Assembly (NCBI GenBank): GCA_011525915.1
Contig: WYBM01000089.1
Coordinates: 1-52,259 of the forward strand
Reading direction: 5' to 3'
Source: Ardenticatenaceae bacterium
GTDB taxonomy: Bacteria > Chloroflexota > Anaerolineae > Promineifilales > Promineifilaceae
Length of the DNA: 52,259 nt
How positions within the stretch are numbered: position 1 is the first letter of the stretch; each line of letters begins with the position of its first letter. The position numbers and the translations under genes were made by a program. Below the pieces are notes generated by a model, which saw only the letters and a list, made by a program, of their open reading frames with translations, was not told the DNA's origin and did no database searches. Below, one piece after another: positions 1 to 7,845 of the stretch.

Positions 1-110
1 ATTATCAGAACCGCTTGATTCGTAAGGTACTGTCGCACACTGTTTGCGTCTTTATTAACCTGCAACTTGGTCGTCCGCCTCTTCATTTAGATGACCTGGT
101 AACGGCCTAA
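1..110 (+). pseudogene. 3' end of a transposase gene (IS982-like), cut by the window edge
   Basis: Reading from base 3, an open frame runs from the window edge to TAA at 108-110. It encodes about 35 residues, including NRLIRKVLSHTVCVFINLQ and LGRPPLHLDDLV. This basic, hydrophobic end resembles the C-terminus of IS982-type DDE transposases from memory; the family call is tentative. Bases 109-126, just after the stop, read AAAAGTTGCACATTGGGT and could be the right terminal inverted repeat, but the left end lies outside the window. Only the 3' end is visible, so whether the copy is intact cannot be judged. An insertion sequence here fits the rearranged state of the next 5 kb. Confidence 0.5.
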
Positions 111-151
111 AAGTTGCACATTGGGTATTATTACTGTCTGCCAAAGATTTA

Positions 152-505
152 ATGGCGGCCACCAACACCGTTGATGCCCAGTCAGGTGAGTGGACGACGT
201 TTAACGGCGCCCCCGTATTTCACCTACAGGGCACTGCCTCTTCCGCCCCCACCCACTGGCAGTTCACCACGGCTTCCGGAATTGTGGGCATTGAACTCCG
301 AATTGTGGCCCTTCATATAAGTTGTGGCGGCGGTGTGGGTGGTAACTGCGTGTGGGATGCATATCTGAGCTTTACCAATGTGCCGCCCGGCACTTACAAA
401 ATACTTGTCAAGGCCTTTTTCCCCGGCGGTACCGCACAAGATATATACCCGAACCCTAATGGTGTTCCAACTTGCGACTCAGACGGCGAAACCTGCATTG
501 GTTAA
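152..505 (+). CDS. Small cysteine-containing protein, paralog of the secreted protein at 4255-4686; N-terminus probably lost
   Basis: A 117-residue protein of unknown function. It aligns by eye with the protein at 4255-4686: both have QxGEW, LQGxAS, CxWDAYL, PGTYK, DIYP and a C-terminal pair of cysteines. Four cysteines in matching places (two before WDAYL, two at the end) suggest two disulfides in an exported domain. Unlike its paralog it has no clear signal peptide. The frame is open back to a stop at 92-94 and includes a short hydrophobic run (WVLLLSA) without a good start codon, so the 5' end may have been lost beside the transposase remnant. An intrinsic terminator follows. The family is not recognised. 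Confidence 0.55.
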   Translation: MAATNTVDAQSGEWTTFNGAPVFHLQGTASSAPTHWQFTTASGIVGIELRIVALHISCGGGVGGNCVWDAYLSFTNVPPGTYKILVKAFFPGGTAQDIYPNPNGVPTCDSDGETCIG

Positions 506-547
506 CTGCCGCATCTACCAGTTTATACATTCACTTGTTTAATCATT

Positions 548-578
548 GGGGCTGGTGCCAGGCACCATGCCCCTTTTT
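548..578 (+). terminator. Rho-independent terminator after the small cysteine protein
   Basis: GGGGC TGGTGC, loop CAG, GCACCA, one bulged T, GCCCC, then TTTTT. The 11-bp stem with one bulge and a T run lies 43 bases after the stop at 505. Confidence 0.75.
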
Positions 579-660
579 GTTTGCTGCTTCACGGAAATCA
601 CTGTTTTATATCATGGTCCTTCTTCAACCCAAGAGTGTGCAAACTGCTCCCATCTCCCCT

Positions 661-885
661 TCATCTGATCAACCCCAAATTTTTCGATTTTGTCGGCATG
701 TGGTGTTGGGTAACGTTGAGTAAGACAACACGCTGCTAACACGGCGTGGTTGTTCCAGACACTCCTCCACAGACCACCGCTGGGGAAGTGCCAGAGCCCG
801 CACCCGGCCCGCCAGGCCAGGCGCCTTTACGGGAAAGGGGGCATACCGGTGCCGGTGATAAAACCTATCACCGGCATCGGCCGTT
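661..885. repeat. Long direct repeat, copy A (partner at 4803-5026)
   Basis: Bases 691-885 match 4832-5026 at a constant offset of 4141 with only three differences seen by eye, and weaker similarity extends upstream to about 661. The repeat contains a hairpin with a perfect 9-bp stem GCCGGTGAT/ATCACCGGC (851-859 and 867-875) around AAAACCT. It ends exactly at CGGCCGTT (878-885), after which copy A continues into a CHAT gene fragment while copy B continues into unrelated sequence. Reading frames across it look incidental. The two copies bracket the TPR-CHAT gene and its small neighbour. Confidence 0.85.
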
Positions 886-1180
886 GGTGGTGCTCAGCGG
901 CTGTGAAACAGGTCGGGGAACGCCGCGTGGCGGCGGCCTGTTGGGCATGGGGCGGGGTCTGCTGGCGGCCGGCGCCTCAGCCTTGCTGCTGACGCTGTGG
1001 CCGGTGGAAGATGAAAACGCTACCCACTTGATGACCGATTTTTATGAGAGCCTGAAGATGGCGGCAGCATCGGCAGCCCACCCATACGTCACCCTGGCCC
1101 TGCGTCAGGCACAAACGGCGGCCATCGCCAGGGGCCTATCCCCCTTCTATTGGGCCGGCTTCCTGCTTTTGGCCGGTTGA
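878..1180 (+). pseudogene. Truncated C-terminal fragment of a CHAT-domain protein
   Basis: About 98 codons encode the end of a CHAT domain, including LSGCETGRG with the catalytic-type cysteine, then GLLGMGRGLLAAGAS and the terminal SPFYWAGF. The first roughly 145 bases are nearly identical to 3861-4005 inside the intact gene downstream; later bases diverge, so it was once a separate gene. The His half of the dyad and all TPRs are missing. The frame can be extended back to a GTG at 746, but that part is the direct repeat, which has no CHAT match. The junction falls on CGGCCGTT, present in both parents, suggesting deletion by recombination at that octamer. Confidence 0.75.
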
Positions 1181-1211
1181 ACTGGGGCCGCTTTGACCTG
1201 GACAAACGGCC

Positions 1212-4163
1212 GTGCGGCGTTTATACTGTCGAATTAGATTTACAGGAGACAACGTTGCAGATTTCAGCGTTCCCCATACCGTGACCCCCCAAGAGATTGC
1301 CAAACACCTGGTTACCCACCTTGATTCCCCCCACCTGGACAGGTTACTGCAAGAACTAAAGCCCCAGCTTGACCTGGAGGTTATCAGAGCCCTGGCCCAC
1401 CTGGCCGTGAACGTGGCCCGGCGTAAGCCGTATGAAGGTCTTAAGGTTGCCAATCTTTCGGCGGCCGTGGCCGAGGTCATTGGCACTGAGGAAGCGCGAG
1501 CGATGGGCGTCTGGAATCAGGGGAATGCCTATATTCCGCTTAATCGCTATCAGGAGGCGCTGGCCTGTTTTCAGAAAGCTGAGCCCTATTACTGGGCAGC
1601 AGGTAAAGATTTATCGGTAGCCGGTTTACAGATAAACCAGGTAATAGTATTGCGCGAGTTAGGTGAGTATGAGCGAGCCTTGTCGTTAGCAAAAACGGCC
1701 CGGGAGACGTGTGAAATTGCCGGAGGAGCTAAAGCGGAAATCTATCTGGCCAATCTTTATACATCCATTGGTTGGGTTTATGAGGAAATTGGCGATTTTG
1801 AGACGGCTTTAACCACCTACAAAAATGGTCACGATCTGTATATCAAACATGATAAGCAGAGCAGCGCAGCCAGTGTTGACATGAACCGGGCACACTTACT
1901 GGAAACGATGGATCGTTTTGAGGAAGCCGAAGGGCTGCTGCATGAAGCGCGGACTGTATTTGTGACCGCAGATGAACATCCCAGGATAGCCCGTACCGAC
2001 CTTAACCTGGGGCGGGTGGTGCACCGCCGCGGTGACTATCAGTTAGCTTTGCAGCACCTGGAACGGGCGCTGGACGGTTTTGTGACCGCCGCCCTACCGG
2101 TGGAGGTGGCAGTGGTGAACCAAAGCCGGATGATGGTCTACCACAAGCTGAACCTGCTGCAGGAGATGGTCAACCTGGCGGCCGAAACGGAGGCCATCTT
2201 TCGGCAGAACAAGATGCAGCGGGAGTGGGTGCTGGCGCTGTATTACCAGGGCATCGGCTATGCCCGGCTGGGCGACCATGACCTGGCCGAGAGGCTGCTG
2301 GCCCAGGCCCGCCGCCTGCTCTACCGCCAGAAAACGTGGCGCAAGTTGTGGCTGGTGGACACCGAGCGGGCGGAGCTGGCCTTACGCCAGGGGCGGCCGG
2401 AGACGGCCCGCCGCATAGCCCGGCGGGTGCAGAAGCAGATCGTCAGCGCCCAACAGCCGGCCCTGGCGGCAAGGTTGAACCTTCTGCTGGCCCGTTGTTT
2501 TCTGGCGGCCACCCCCGCCCAACTGGCGGCGGCTCAGGGGCAGGTGGGGCAGGCGTTAATCATCGCAGATGAATTTCATCTGCTGGAAGAGCAGATCGCC
2601 GGGCGGCAGCTGCTGGCTCACATTCTGACACTGTCCGGGGAACCGGAAGCGGGTTGGCAGACGCTGCAGCAGGCGGTGCAGCACTGTGAAGATGTGCGCC
2701 ATAATCTGCTGTTAGACGAGCTGCAGTTAGGGTTTATGGAAGACAAGCTGCCCCTTTACAGTGATGCCGTCCAGGGGGCCTACCAGCGGTGGCAGCAGCA
2801 CCACCTCTCCCTGGCCCATCTCTTCGCCTACCTTACCCTGGCCCAGAAGGCGCCCTGGCCCTATGCCCTCACCCATGCCCCTGACGAAAACGAGCGCCTG
2901 ACGCCGGAGCTGCGTGCCCGGCTGGCCGACCTGCGCCGCACCTGGCACTGGCACCATGAAAAGCTGGCTGATGGGGGTGACCGGGCCAAAGACATAGATG
3001 CCGCCGCCGTCCGTGACACCCTGGTGCAGATAGAAGCGCAGATCGGTGAACTGCGCCGTCGGGAGCAGGTGCGCTACACTGTGGCTAAACCCGCCGGGGC
3101 CAGAGGCTGGCTGCCAACCGGGATGATGGCCGCCGTACAGGCCCGGCTGGGGGCTGGTGAAGCGCTGCTGCAGCTCTTTGAAGCTGCCGGGCAGGTGCAG
3201 GCGTTCCTGCTGACAGCGGCAGGCGGGCACATGGTCAGCGACCTGGTGGTCGTGTCCCGGTTAGAACAGCAGTTGGGCGCCTGGCGCTTTTTTATCCAGC
3301 AAACCCATCCGCACAGCGCCCAGGCCGCCAACGAACAGGTGCGGGCGCAGGCCCATCTGCACCGCCTTTACCAGGCCCTGTGGCCGCCGTTACAGCCCCA
3401 TCTGGCGGCGGTAGACCACCTTTACCTGGTGCTGCCGCCGGCCTGGCAGGAACTGCCCATAGCCGCCTTGTACGACGGCCGTCACTATGTGGTCGAACAG
3501 CTGGCCCTCAGCCATCTGACATCGGCCGAAGCCTTGTTAACTCAGGCCACCCCCTCATGGTTAGAAGACAAAGACCGGCCAGAAGCATGGCTCTTTGCCT
3601 ATTCGGAGAACGGCCGTTTACCGGCCACGGTAGCCGAAGCCCAGGCGGTGGCTGGCGTGCTGGCCCCACAGTGGCAGCCGCACCTGGCCATAGAAGCGGC
3701 GGCCACCCGCCAGGCGGTGATGGCGGCGGCGGCATCCGCCCGGCTGCTGCACCTGGCCACCCATGCCGTCTACCGCCCGGACAACCCGCTCTTCTCCTGG
3801 CTGGCCCTGGCCGATGCCCGGCTGACGGTGGCCGAGTGGTATGAACTGCCCATGCGCCAACGGCCGTTGGTGGTGCTCAGCGGCTGTGAAACCGGCCGTG
3901 GCACGCCGCGTGGCGGCGGCCTGTTGGGCATGGGGCGGGGTCTGCTGGCCGCCGGCGCCTCAGCCCTGCTGCTGACGCTGTGGCCGCTAGAAGATGAAAA
4001 CGCCACCGGCCTCATTAAGGATTTCTATGTAAGTCTACAAGCGGGGAAAAGGCAATTGCCCAATGAACGTGCGGCCTCTGCTTTGCATGAAGCTCAGGTG
4101 ACCTGTGTGAATACGGGTCTATCACCATTCTACTGGGCAGGGTACATTTTTATAGCCGGGTGA
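1212..4163 (+). CDS. TPR-CHAT protein (caspase-like protease domain)
   Basis: A 983-residue protein. Residues about 90-560 are helical tetratricopeptide-type repeats (for example GDYQLALQHLERAL, LGDHDLAERLLAQA). The last 350 residues form a CHAT domain (clan CD cysteine peptidase fold) with an intact dyad: His851 in HLATHAVYR and Cys892 in LSGCETGRG. Family knowledge: TPR-CHAT proteins are sensors that turn on a protease, as in Craspase and gasdermin systems. Here there is no CRISPR locus or recognisable gasdermin; the neighbours are small cysteine proteins. The start is uncertain: GTG 1212 lacks a Shine-Dalgarno, and AGGAG at 1244-1248 precedes no in-frame start. The TPR half looks poorer in GC than the CHAT half. 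Confidence 0.85.
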   Translation: MRRLYCRIRFTGDNVADFSVPHTVTPQEIAKHLVTHLDSPHLDRLLQELKPQLDLEVIRALAHLAVNVARRKPYEGLKVANLSAAVAEVIGTEEARAMGVWNQGNAYIPLNRYQEALACFQKAEPYYWAAGKDLSVAGLQINQVIVLRELGEYERALSLAKTARETCEIAGGAKAEIYLANLYTSIGWVYEEIGDFETALTTYKNGHDLYIKHDKQSSAASVDMNRAHLLETMDRFEEAEGLLHEARTVFVTADEHPRIARTDLNLGRVVHRRGDYQLALQHLERALDGFVTAALPVEVAVVNQSRMMVYHKLNLLQEMVNLAAETEAIFRQNKMQREWVLALYYQGIGYARLGDHDLAERLLAQARRLLYRQKTWRKLWLVDTERAELALRQGRPETARRIARRVQKQIVSAQQPALAARLNLLLARCFLAATPAQLAAAQGQVGQALIIADEFHLLEEQIAGRQLLAHILTLSGEPEAGWQTLQQAVQHCEDVRHNLLLDELQLGFMEDKLPLYSDAVQGAYQRWQQHHLSLAHLFAYLTLAQKAPWPYALTHAPDENERLTPELRARLADLRRTWHWHHEKLADGGDRAKDIDAAAVRDTLVQIEAQIGELRRREQVRYTVAKPAGARGWLPTGMMAAVQARLGAGEALLQLFEAAGQVQAFLLTAAGGHMVSDLVVVSRLEQQLGAWRFFIQQTHPHSAQAANEQVRAQAHLHRLYQALWPPLQPHLAAVDHLYLVLPPAWQELPIAALYDGRHYVVEQLALSHLTSAEALLTQATPSWLEDKDRPEAWLFAYSENGRLPATVAEAQAVAGVLAPQWQPHLAIEAAATRQAVMAAAASARLLHLATHAVYRPDNPLFSWLALADARLTVAEWYELPMRQRPLVVLSGCETGRGTPRGGGLLGMGRGLLAAGASALLLTLWPLEDENATGLIKDFYVSLQAGKRQLPNERAASALHEAQVTCVNTGLSPFYWAGYIFIAG

Positions 4164-4195
4164 GTTTTTCTGTCGGAAGAGCGCCCAAAAACACG

Positions 4196-4224
4196 TTGAG
4201 TTGTATAAAAGTTATTTTGTTAAT
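4196..4224 (+). promoter_or_regulatory. Candidate promoter for the small secreted protein
   Basis: TTGAGT (4196-4201), a 17-base AT-rich spacer, then GTTAAT (4219-4224), 30 bases before the ATG at 4255. Four or more of six positions match the sigma-70 consensus in each box. The spacer between the TPR-CHAT stop and this gene is clearly AT-rich. Confidence 0.35.
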
Positions 4225-4254
4225 GGATACTGGATTATCGGGAGATAAAAAGTC

Positions 4255-4686
4255 ATGAAAACCAAATCAGAACGAAGTGTACAGTTTAATATTATAATCC
4301 TTTTACTGTTGGCACTTTTTGCAGCAGCATTCCCAGGCGAAGCGACGGCAAAAGTAAGTTATTATGTGACAGCACAGCAAGGAGAATGGGTAGAGGAGAC
4401 GTTGATTTATCGCTTGCAGGGTGAAGCCTCCAACATGCCTTTATCGACCAAGTTTTACGCGACTAATGAGACAGGTACATATCTTGTGCCAATCACTGAG
4501 CTTAATTTTACCTGTTCGACCGTTTGCCAGTGGGATGCTTATCTTGATCTGTCTGGCTTAAACCCTGGAACCTATAAATTAATTGTTGAGATGCGACTTG
4601 CTCCAAATTATCTTAAAAGTGATATTTACCCGCACAATACCCCACCAACTCCTGACTGTGAAGGTCAGGAGATTTGCGTTACCTAA
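4255..4686 (+). CDS. Small secreted cysteine-containing protein next to TPR-CHAT
   Basis: A 143-residue protein of unknown function. Residues 1-32 form a Sec signal peptide: a basic start (MKTKSER), a hydrophobic core IIILLLLALFAAAF, and a likely cut after GEATA. The mature part has two cysteine pairs, TCSTVC before WDAYL and DCEGQEIC at the end, suggesting two disulfides and an extracytoplasmic location. It shares motifs with the protein at 152-505, so the region holds a duplicated unit. GGGAGATAAAAAGTC before ATG gives a Shine-Dalgarno. It lies 91 bases after TPR-CHAT and ends at a strong terminator. A link to the CHAT protein as partner or substrate is conjecture based only on adjacency. 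Confidence 0.7.
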   Translation: MKTKSERSVQFNIIILLLLALFAAAFPGEATAKVSYYVTAQQGEWVEETLIYRLQGEASNMPLSTKFYATNETGTYLVPITELNFTCSTVCQWDAYLDLSGLNPGTYKLIVEMRLAPNYLKSDIYPHNTPPTPDCEGQEICVT

Positions 4687-4740
4687 CACGATGATAGAGT
4701 AACCTGCTCATACTCTGTTCCCGTACTTCTTTTTTAAAGA

Positions 4741-4774
4741 GTGGGGCGTGGCCTAAAAGACACGCCCCATTTTT
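4741..4774 (+). terminator. Rho-independent terminator after the small secreted protein
   Basis: Perfect 8-bp stem GGGGCGTG (4743-4750) / CACGCCCC (4761-4768) with a 10-base loop, followed by ATTTTT. It occupies the same relative place as the terminator at 548-578 in the paralogous unit, though the stem sequence differs. Confidence 0.85.
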
Positions 4775-4802
4775 GTTTCCTTCACAACATCCCCTTGCTT
4801 CT

Positions 4803-5026
4803 TCACCTGATCACCCCAAATTTTCCAGTTTTGTCGGCATGTGGTGCTGGGTAACGTTGAGTAAGACAACGCGCTGCTAACACGGCGTGGTTGTTCCAGA
4901 CACTCCTCCACAGACCACCGCTGGGGAAGTGCCAGAGCCCGCATCCGGCCCGCCAGGCCAGGCGCCTTTACGGGAAAGGGGGCATACCGGTGCCGGTGAT
5001 AAAACCTATCACCGGCATCGGCCGTT
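4803..5026. repeat. Long direct repeat, copy B (partner at 661-885)
   Basis: Near-identical to 691-885 over 4832-5026, including the hairpin GCCGGTGAT/ATCACCGGC (4992-5000 and 5008-5016). After CGGCCGTT (5019-5026) the sequence passes into the leader of the SDR gene. That leader has another hairpin, CTCCCGG/TCGGGAG at 5079-5099, just before the ribosome-binding site. No gene is seen between 4687 and 5119. Confidence 0.85.
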
Positions 5027-5119
5027 TGGCACAAAATCAACGGCACGCTATAGTATCCCCCAGGGTGTAAAAGCAAAGCTCCCGGAGCACTCTCGGGAGG
5101 TTATTTAGAGGAGGCTTCC

Positions 5120-5920
5120 ATGAATGAACGTCAACCTGCCGGCGGGTATGCTCCCGATCTGGCCGGAAAAGTGGCCCTCGTCACCGGGGCGTCACGGGGG
5201 ATAGGCCAGGCGATAGCCGAGGCTTTTGCCGCCGCCGGGGCCAGCGTGGTGCTGGCCAGCCGTAAACAGGAGGGGGTAACGGCCGTGGCCGATATCATCC
5301 AGAGCCGTGGCGGCCAGGCGCTGGCCGTGGCCGCCCATACCGGCAGCGATGAGGCCGTCACGGCCGTGGTGCAGCAGGCCATAGAAACGTATGGCGGCAT
5401 TGATATCCTGGTGAACAACGCCGCTACCAACCCCCATTTTGGCCCCCTGCTCACCGCAGACGAAAGCCATTGGGACAAGATCCTGGATGTGAATGTCAAA
5501 GGGTATTTCCGCGTGGCCAAAGCGTGTGTGCCCTCAATGCAGCAGCGCGGCGGCGGCAAGATCATCAATATGGCCAGTATTGCCGGCACAAAGCCGCAGC
5601 CCGGTATGGGCATTTATTGTGTCAGCAAAGCGGCCGTGCTGATGCTCACGGAAGTGCTGGCGGTGGAACTGGCCGCCGACAATATCCAGGTTAATGCCAT
5701 TGCCCCCGGTTTTGTGCAGACAAAGTTCAGCGCCGCCATCTGGGGCAATGAAGAAGTCAACAGCATAGTGATGAAAACCATCCCTCAAGGACGTATGGCC
5801 CAACCAGAAGAGCTGACGGGCATTGCCCTTTACCTGGCTTCGGGCGCGTCTAGTTTTACCACCGGGGCCACGTTTCTTATTGATGGGGGGCAGTTTGTGA
5901 GCAGTGGTATTGTTATGTGA
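5120..5920 (+). CDS. Short-chain dehydrogenase/reductase (FabG-like)
   Basis: A 266-residue classical SDR. It has the cofactor-binding TGASRGIG (22-29), the NNAA motif, and the catalytic Tyr166-xxx-Lys170 in YCVSK. The C-terminal DGGQFV end is typical of FabG-like NAD(P)(H)-dependent oxidoreductases acting on 3-hydroxyacyl or related alcohol/keto substrates. GAGGAGG precedes ATG 5120. It lies upstream of an ACAD11-like dehydrogenase and a kinase-like gene, a grouping that recalls LvaD in the levulinate (4-hydroxyacid) pathway of Pseudomonas putida; a role in oxidising or reducing a 4-keto/4-hydroxyacyl intermediate is inference. The substrate cannot be read from the sequence. Confidence 0.85.
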   Translation: MNERQPAGGYAPDLAGKVALVTGASRGIGQAIAEAFAAAGASVVLASRKQEGVTAVADIIQSRGGQALAVAAHTGSDEAVTAVVQQAIETYGGIDILVNNAATNPHFGPLLTADESHWDKILDVNVKGYFRVAKACVPSMQQRGGGKIINMASIAGTKPQPGMGIYCVSKAAVLMLTEVLAVELAADNIQVNAIAPGFVQTKFSAAIWGNEEVNSIVMKTIPQGRMAQPEELTGIALYLASGASSFTTGATFLIDGGQFVSSGIVM

Positions 5921-5922
5921 CC

Positions 5923-6060
5923 GGTGGTCAGTGTTCAGTGGGTCAGTGGTCAGTGTTCAGTAGGTCAGTGTTCAGTAGGTCAGTGTTCAGTGTTCAGTGG
6001 GTCAGTGGTCAGTGTTCAGTAGGTCAGTGTTCAGTGGGTCGGTGTTCGGGTGCCGGTGTT
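5923..6060. repeat. GTCAGTG/TTCAGT repeat array, + arm
   Basis: About 130 bases made of short units such as GGTCAGTGTTCAGT, GGGTCAGTG and AGGTCAGTG in irregular order. It fades into GGGTCGGTGTTCGGGTG towards 6060. It fills the spacer between the SDR and the acyl-CoA dehydrogenase. The units are not separated by unique spacers, so this is not a CRISPR. Confidence 0.9.
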
Positions 6061-6094
6061 TAGCGGCGCTGGGGCCGATGGCTGGTGGGGTAAG

Positions 6095-7288
6095 ATGATG
6101 TTTGATATTTCTGCTGAGTTAGAGCAAATTCTTAAAACAATGCGGGCTTTTGTTGATGAGGAGTTGATTCCCCTGGAAGCCGACTTTCTGGCCAATGGGT
6201 TCACGGCCGTGGAGCCGCGTCTTCGTGAAAAACGGCAAAAAGTCAAAGCATTGGGGTTGTGGCTGCCGCAAATTCCCCAGGCCTACGGCGGCCTGGGGCT
6301 GTCACTGTTTGCCCATGGCCTGGTGAGCCGGGAGTTGGGGCGTACGCCCCTGGGTCACTATGCCTTTAACTGCCAGGCGCCGGACGCAGGCAATATGGAA
6401 ATTCTGATCGAGCATGGCACGCCGGAACAAAAAGAAACGTTCCTGATGCCCCTGCTGCGCGGCGAGGTGCGCAGCTGCTTTTCTATGACAGAGCCGGAAC
6501 ATGCCGGTTCTAACCCGGTGATGATGAGCACCACGGCCGTGAAAGAAGGTGACAGCTATATTATTGATGGCCACAAATGGTTTACCTCGGCGGCCGATGG
6601 CGCCGCCTTTGCCGTGGTCATGGCCGTCACCGACCCGCACCACGATAATAAGTATGCCCGCGCCAGCCAGATCATTGTGCCGCTGGACACAGCGGGCTTT
6701 GAACTGGTGCGTAACATTCCGGTGATGGGTGAACGGGGTGATGGCTGGGCCAGCCACGCTGAGGTGCGTTACCATGAGGTGCGGGTGCCCCAAAGCTATT
6801 TGTTGGGCGCAGAAGGCGCCGGCTTTGCCATTGCCCAGCAGCGGCTGGGGCCGGGGCGCATTCACCACTGTATGCGCTGGTTGGGCATAAGCGAGCGGGC
6901 CTTTGACCTGATGTGCCGGTACGCCTGCCAACGAGAACTCACCCCCGGCAAGTCCCTGGCCGAGCAGGGCACTATCCAGGCCTGGGTAGCCGAGTGCCGG
7001 GCAGAGATGAACGCGGCCACGCTGATGGTGCTGGACACGGCCGTGAAGATTGACAAACAGGGCCAATACGCCGCCCGCGATGACATTTCCCTTATTAAAT
7101 TCCATGTGGCCGGGGTGCTGCAGCGGGTGTTAGACCGCGCCCTGCAAGTGCACGGCGGCCTGGGCATGACCGATGACACCCCCATTGCCTGGTGGTACCG
7201 CCATGAACGCGCCGCCCGCATCTATGATGGCCCGGATGAAGTGCATAAATGGTCGGTGGCCCGGCGGATTTTGGATGGCTATCGGTAG
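6095..7288 (+). CDS. ACAD11-like acyl-CoA dehydrogenase
   Basis: A 398-residue acyl-CoA dehydrogenase. It has the FAD-contacting SMTEPEHAGSNP and HKWFTSAA segments, GPGRIHHCMRW in the C-terminal helical domain, and VHGGLGMTDDTP followed by YDGPDEVHKW. GPGRIHHCMR and DGPDEVH are hallmarks of the ACAD10/ACAD11 branch as recalled. Those proteins act with a fused kinase domain on 4-hydroxyacyl-CoAs: phosphorylation, then elimination, moves the hydroxyl to carbon 3. Here the kinase is a separate gene at 7901. The frame is open to GTG 6050, but that stretch is repeat DNA; ATG 6095, after GGTGGGGTAAG, is a better start. A repeat-bounded element now separates it from the kinase gene. Confidence 0.85.
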   Translation: MMFDISAELEQILKTMRAFVDEELIPLEADFLANGFTAVEPRLREKRQKVKALGLWLPQIPQAYGGLGLSLFAHGLVSRELGRTPLGHYAFNCQAPDAGNMEILIEHGTPEQKETFLMPLLRGEVRSCFSMTEPEHAGSNPVMMSTTAVKEGDSYIIDGHKWFTSAADGAAFAVVMAVTDPHHDNKYARASQIIVPLDTAGFELVRNIPVMGERGDGWASHAEVRYHEVRVPQSYLLGAEGAGFAIAQQRLGPGRIHHCMRWLGISERAFDLMCRYACQRELTPGKSLAEQGTIQAWVAECRAEMNAATLMVLDTAVKIDKQGQYAARDDISLIKFHVAGVLQRVLDRALQVHGGLGMTDDTPIAWWYRHERAARIYDGPDEVHKWSVARRILDGYR

Positions 7289-7350
7289 TCGGTAATCAGT
7301 GGGTCAGTGTTCAGTGGGTCAGTGGTCAGTAGGTCAGTGTTCAGTGGGCG
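7289..7350. repeat. GTCAGTG/TTCAGT repeat array, + arm beside the four-helix gene
   Basis: Units GGTAATCAGTGGGTCAGTG, TTCAGTGGGTCAGTGG and TCAGTAGGTCAGTG in tandem. They begin at the stop of the acyl-CoA dehydrogenase and end about 30 bases before the four-helix-bundle start. Same orientation as the array at 5923-6060. Confidence 0.9.
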
Positions 7351-7380
7351 GTGTTGGGGTTGGTTGAGGAGGTAGAAGGG

Positions 7381-7845
7381 ATGGGTACATTGCCGTATGT
7401 GAACAGCTTTCGGGAGCTGCTTGTTTATCAGAAGGCGCGGCAGTTGGCGCGGGAGATTTTTCGGGTGTCGATGGGTTTCCCCAAGGAAGAAATGTATTCG
7501 CTAACCGATCAGATCAGGCGGTCTTCCCGTGCGGTAGGGGCCCAGATTGCGGAAGCATGGGCAAAGCGGCATTATGAGAAGCATTTCCTCAGCAAGCTGA
7601 CAGATGCAGATGGAGAACAGCAAGAAACGCAGCACTGGCTGGAGACGGCCATAGATTGCGCTTATCTTTCGCCCGAACAAGCCTCTAAGCTGCTGGCCCA
7701 CTGCGAAGAAATTGGCCGGTTGCTCGGCGGCATGATGGCCAAAGCAGATCTGTTTTGCAACCACCATCGAACACGTGAACCAGAGGCAGCATACTTCATT
7801 CCGGCCCAAGACAATGTTGAGGAAAACCTCTTTACTGACCACTGA
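7381..7845 (+). CDS. Four-helix bundle protein (S23 / 23S rRNA intervening-sequence protein family)
   Basis: A 154-residue protein matching the TIGR02436-type family. It has SFRELLVYQKARQLAREIF, FPKEEMYSLTDQIRRSS, AQIAEAW and a last helix CEEIGRLLGGMM. Family members are small helical bundles first seen in 23S rRNA intervening sequences and related to Avd of diversity-generating retroelements; their biochemical role is unclear, and Avd-like members bind nucleic acid. No reverse transcriptase or rRNA is nearby. ATG 7381 with GAGGAGG upstream is preferred over the GTG at 7351. The last codons (TDH and stop) are written by the flanking repeat, so gene and repeat are physically merged. Confidence 0.85.
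   Translation: MGTLPYVNSFRELLVYQKARQLAREIFRVSMGFPKEEMYSLTDQIRRSSRAVGAQIAEAWAKRHYEKHFLSKLTDADGEQQETQHWLETAIDCAYLSPEQASKLLAHCEEIGRLLGGMMAKADLFCNHHRTREPEAAYFIPAQDNVEENLFTDH

Noticed and set aside
746..1180. A 144-residue open frame beginning at GTG 746 and ending with a CHAT C-terminus
   Set aside because: The first 45 codons are the direct repeat also found at 4887-5026, where it is not part of a CHAT gene, and there is no ribosome-binding site. It is read as repeat plus gene fragment.
1212..4163. Craspase (CRISPR-guided TPR-CHAT) interpretation
   Set aside because: No gRAMP/Cas7-11 gene or CRISPR array is present in the window, so only the general TPR-CHAT call is justified.
4887..5108. A 73-residue open frame in repeat copy B
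   Set aside because: It is the repeat read through into the SDR leader, contains a strong hairpin, and has no recognisable protein pattern.
5923..6060. CRISPR-like look of the GTCAGTG arrays
   Set aside because: The units are 7-14 bases, joined without unique spacers of constant length, and there are no cas genes.
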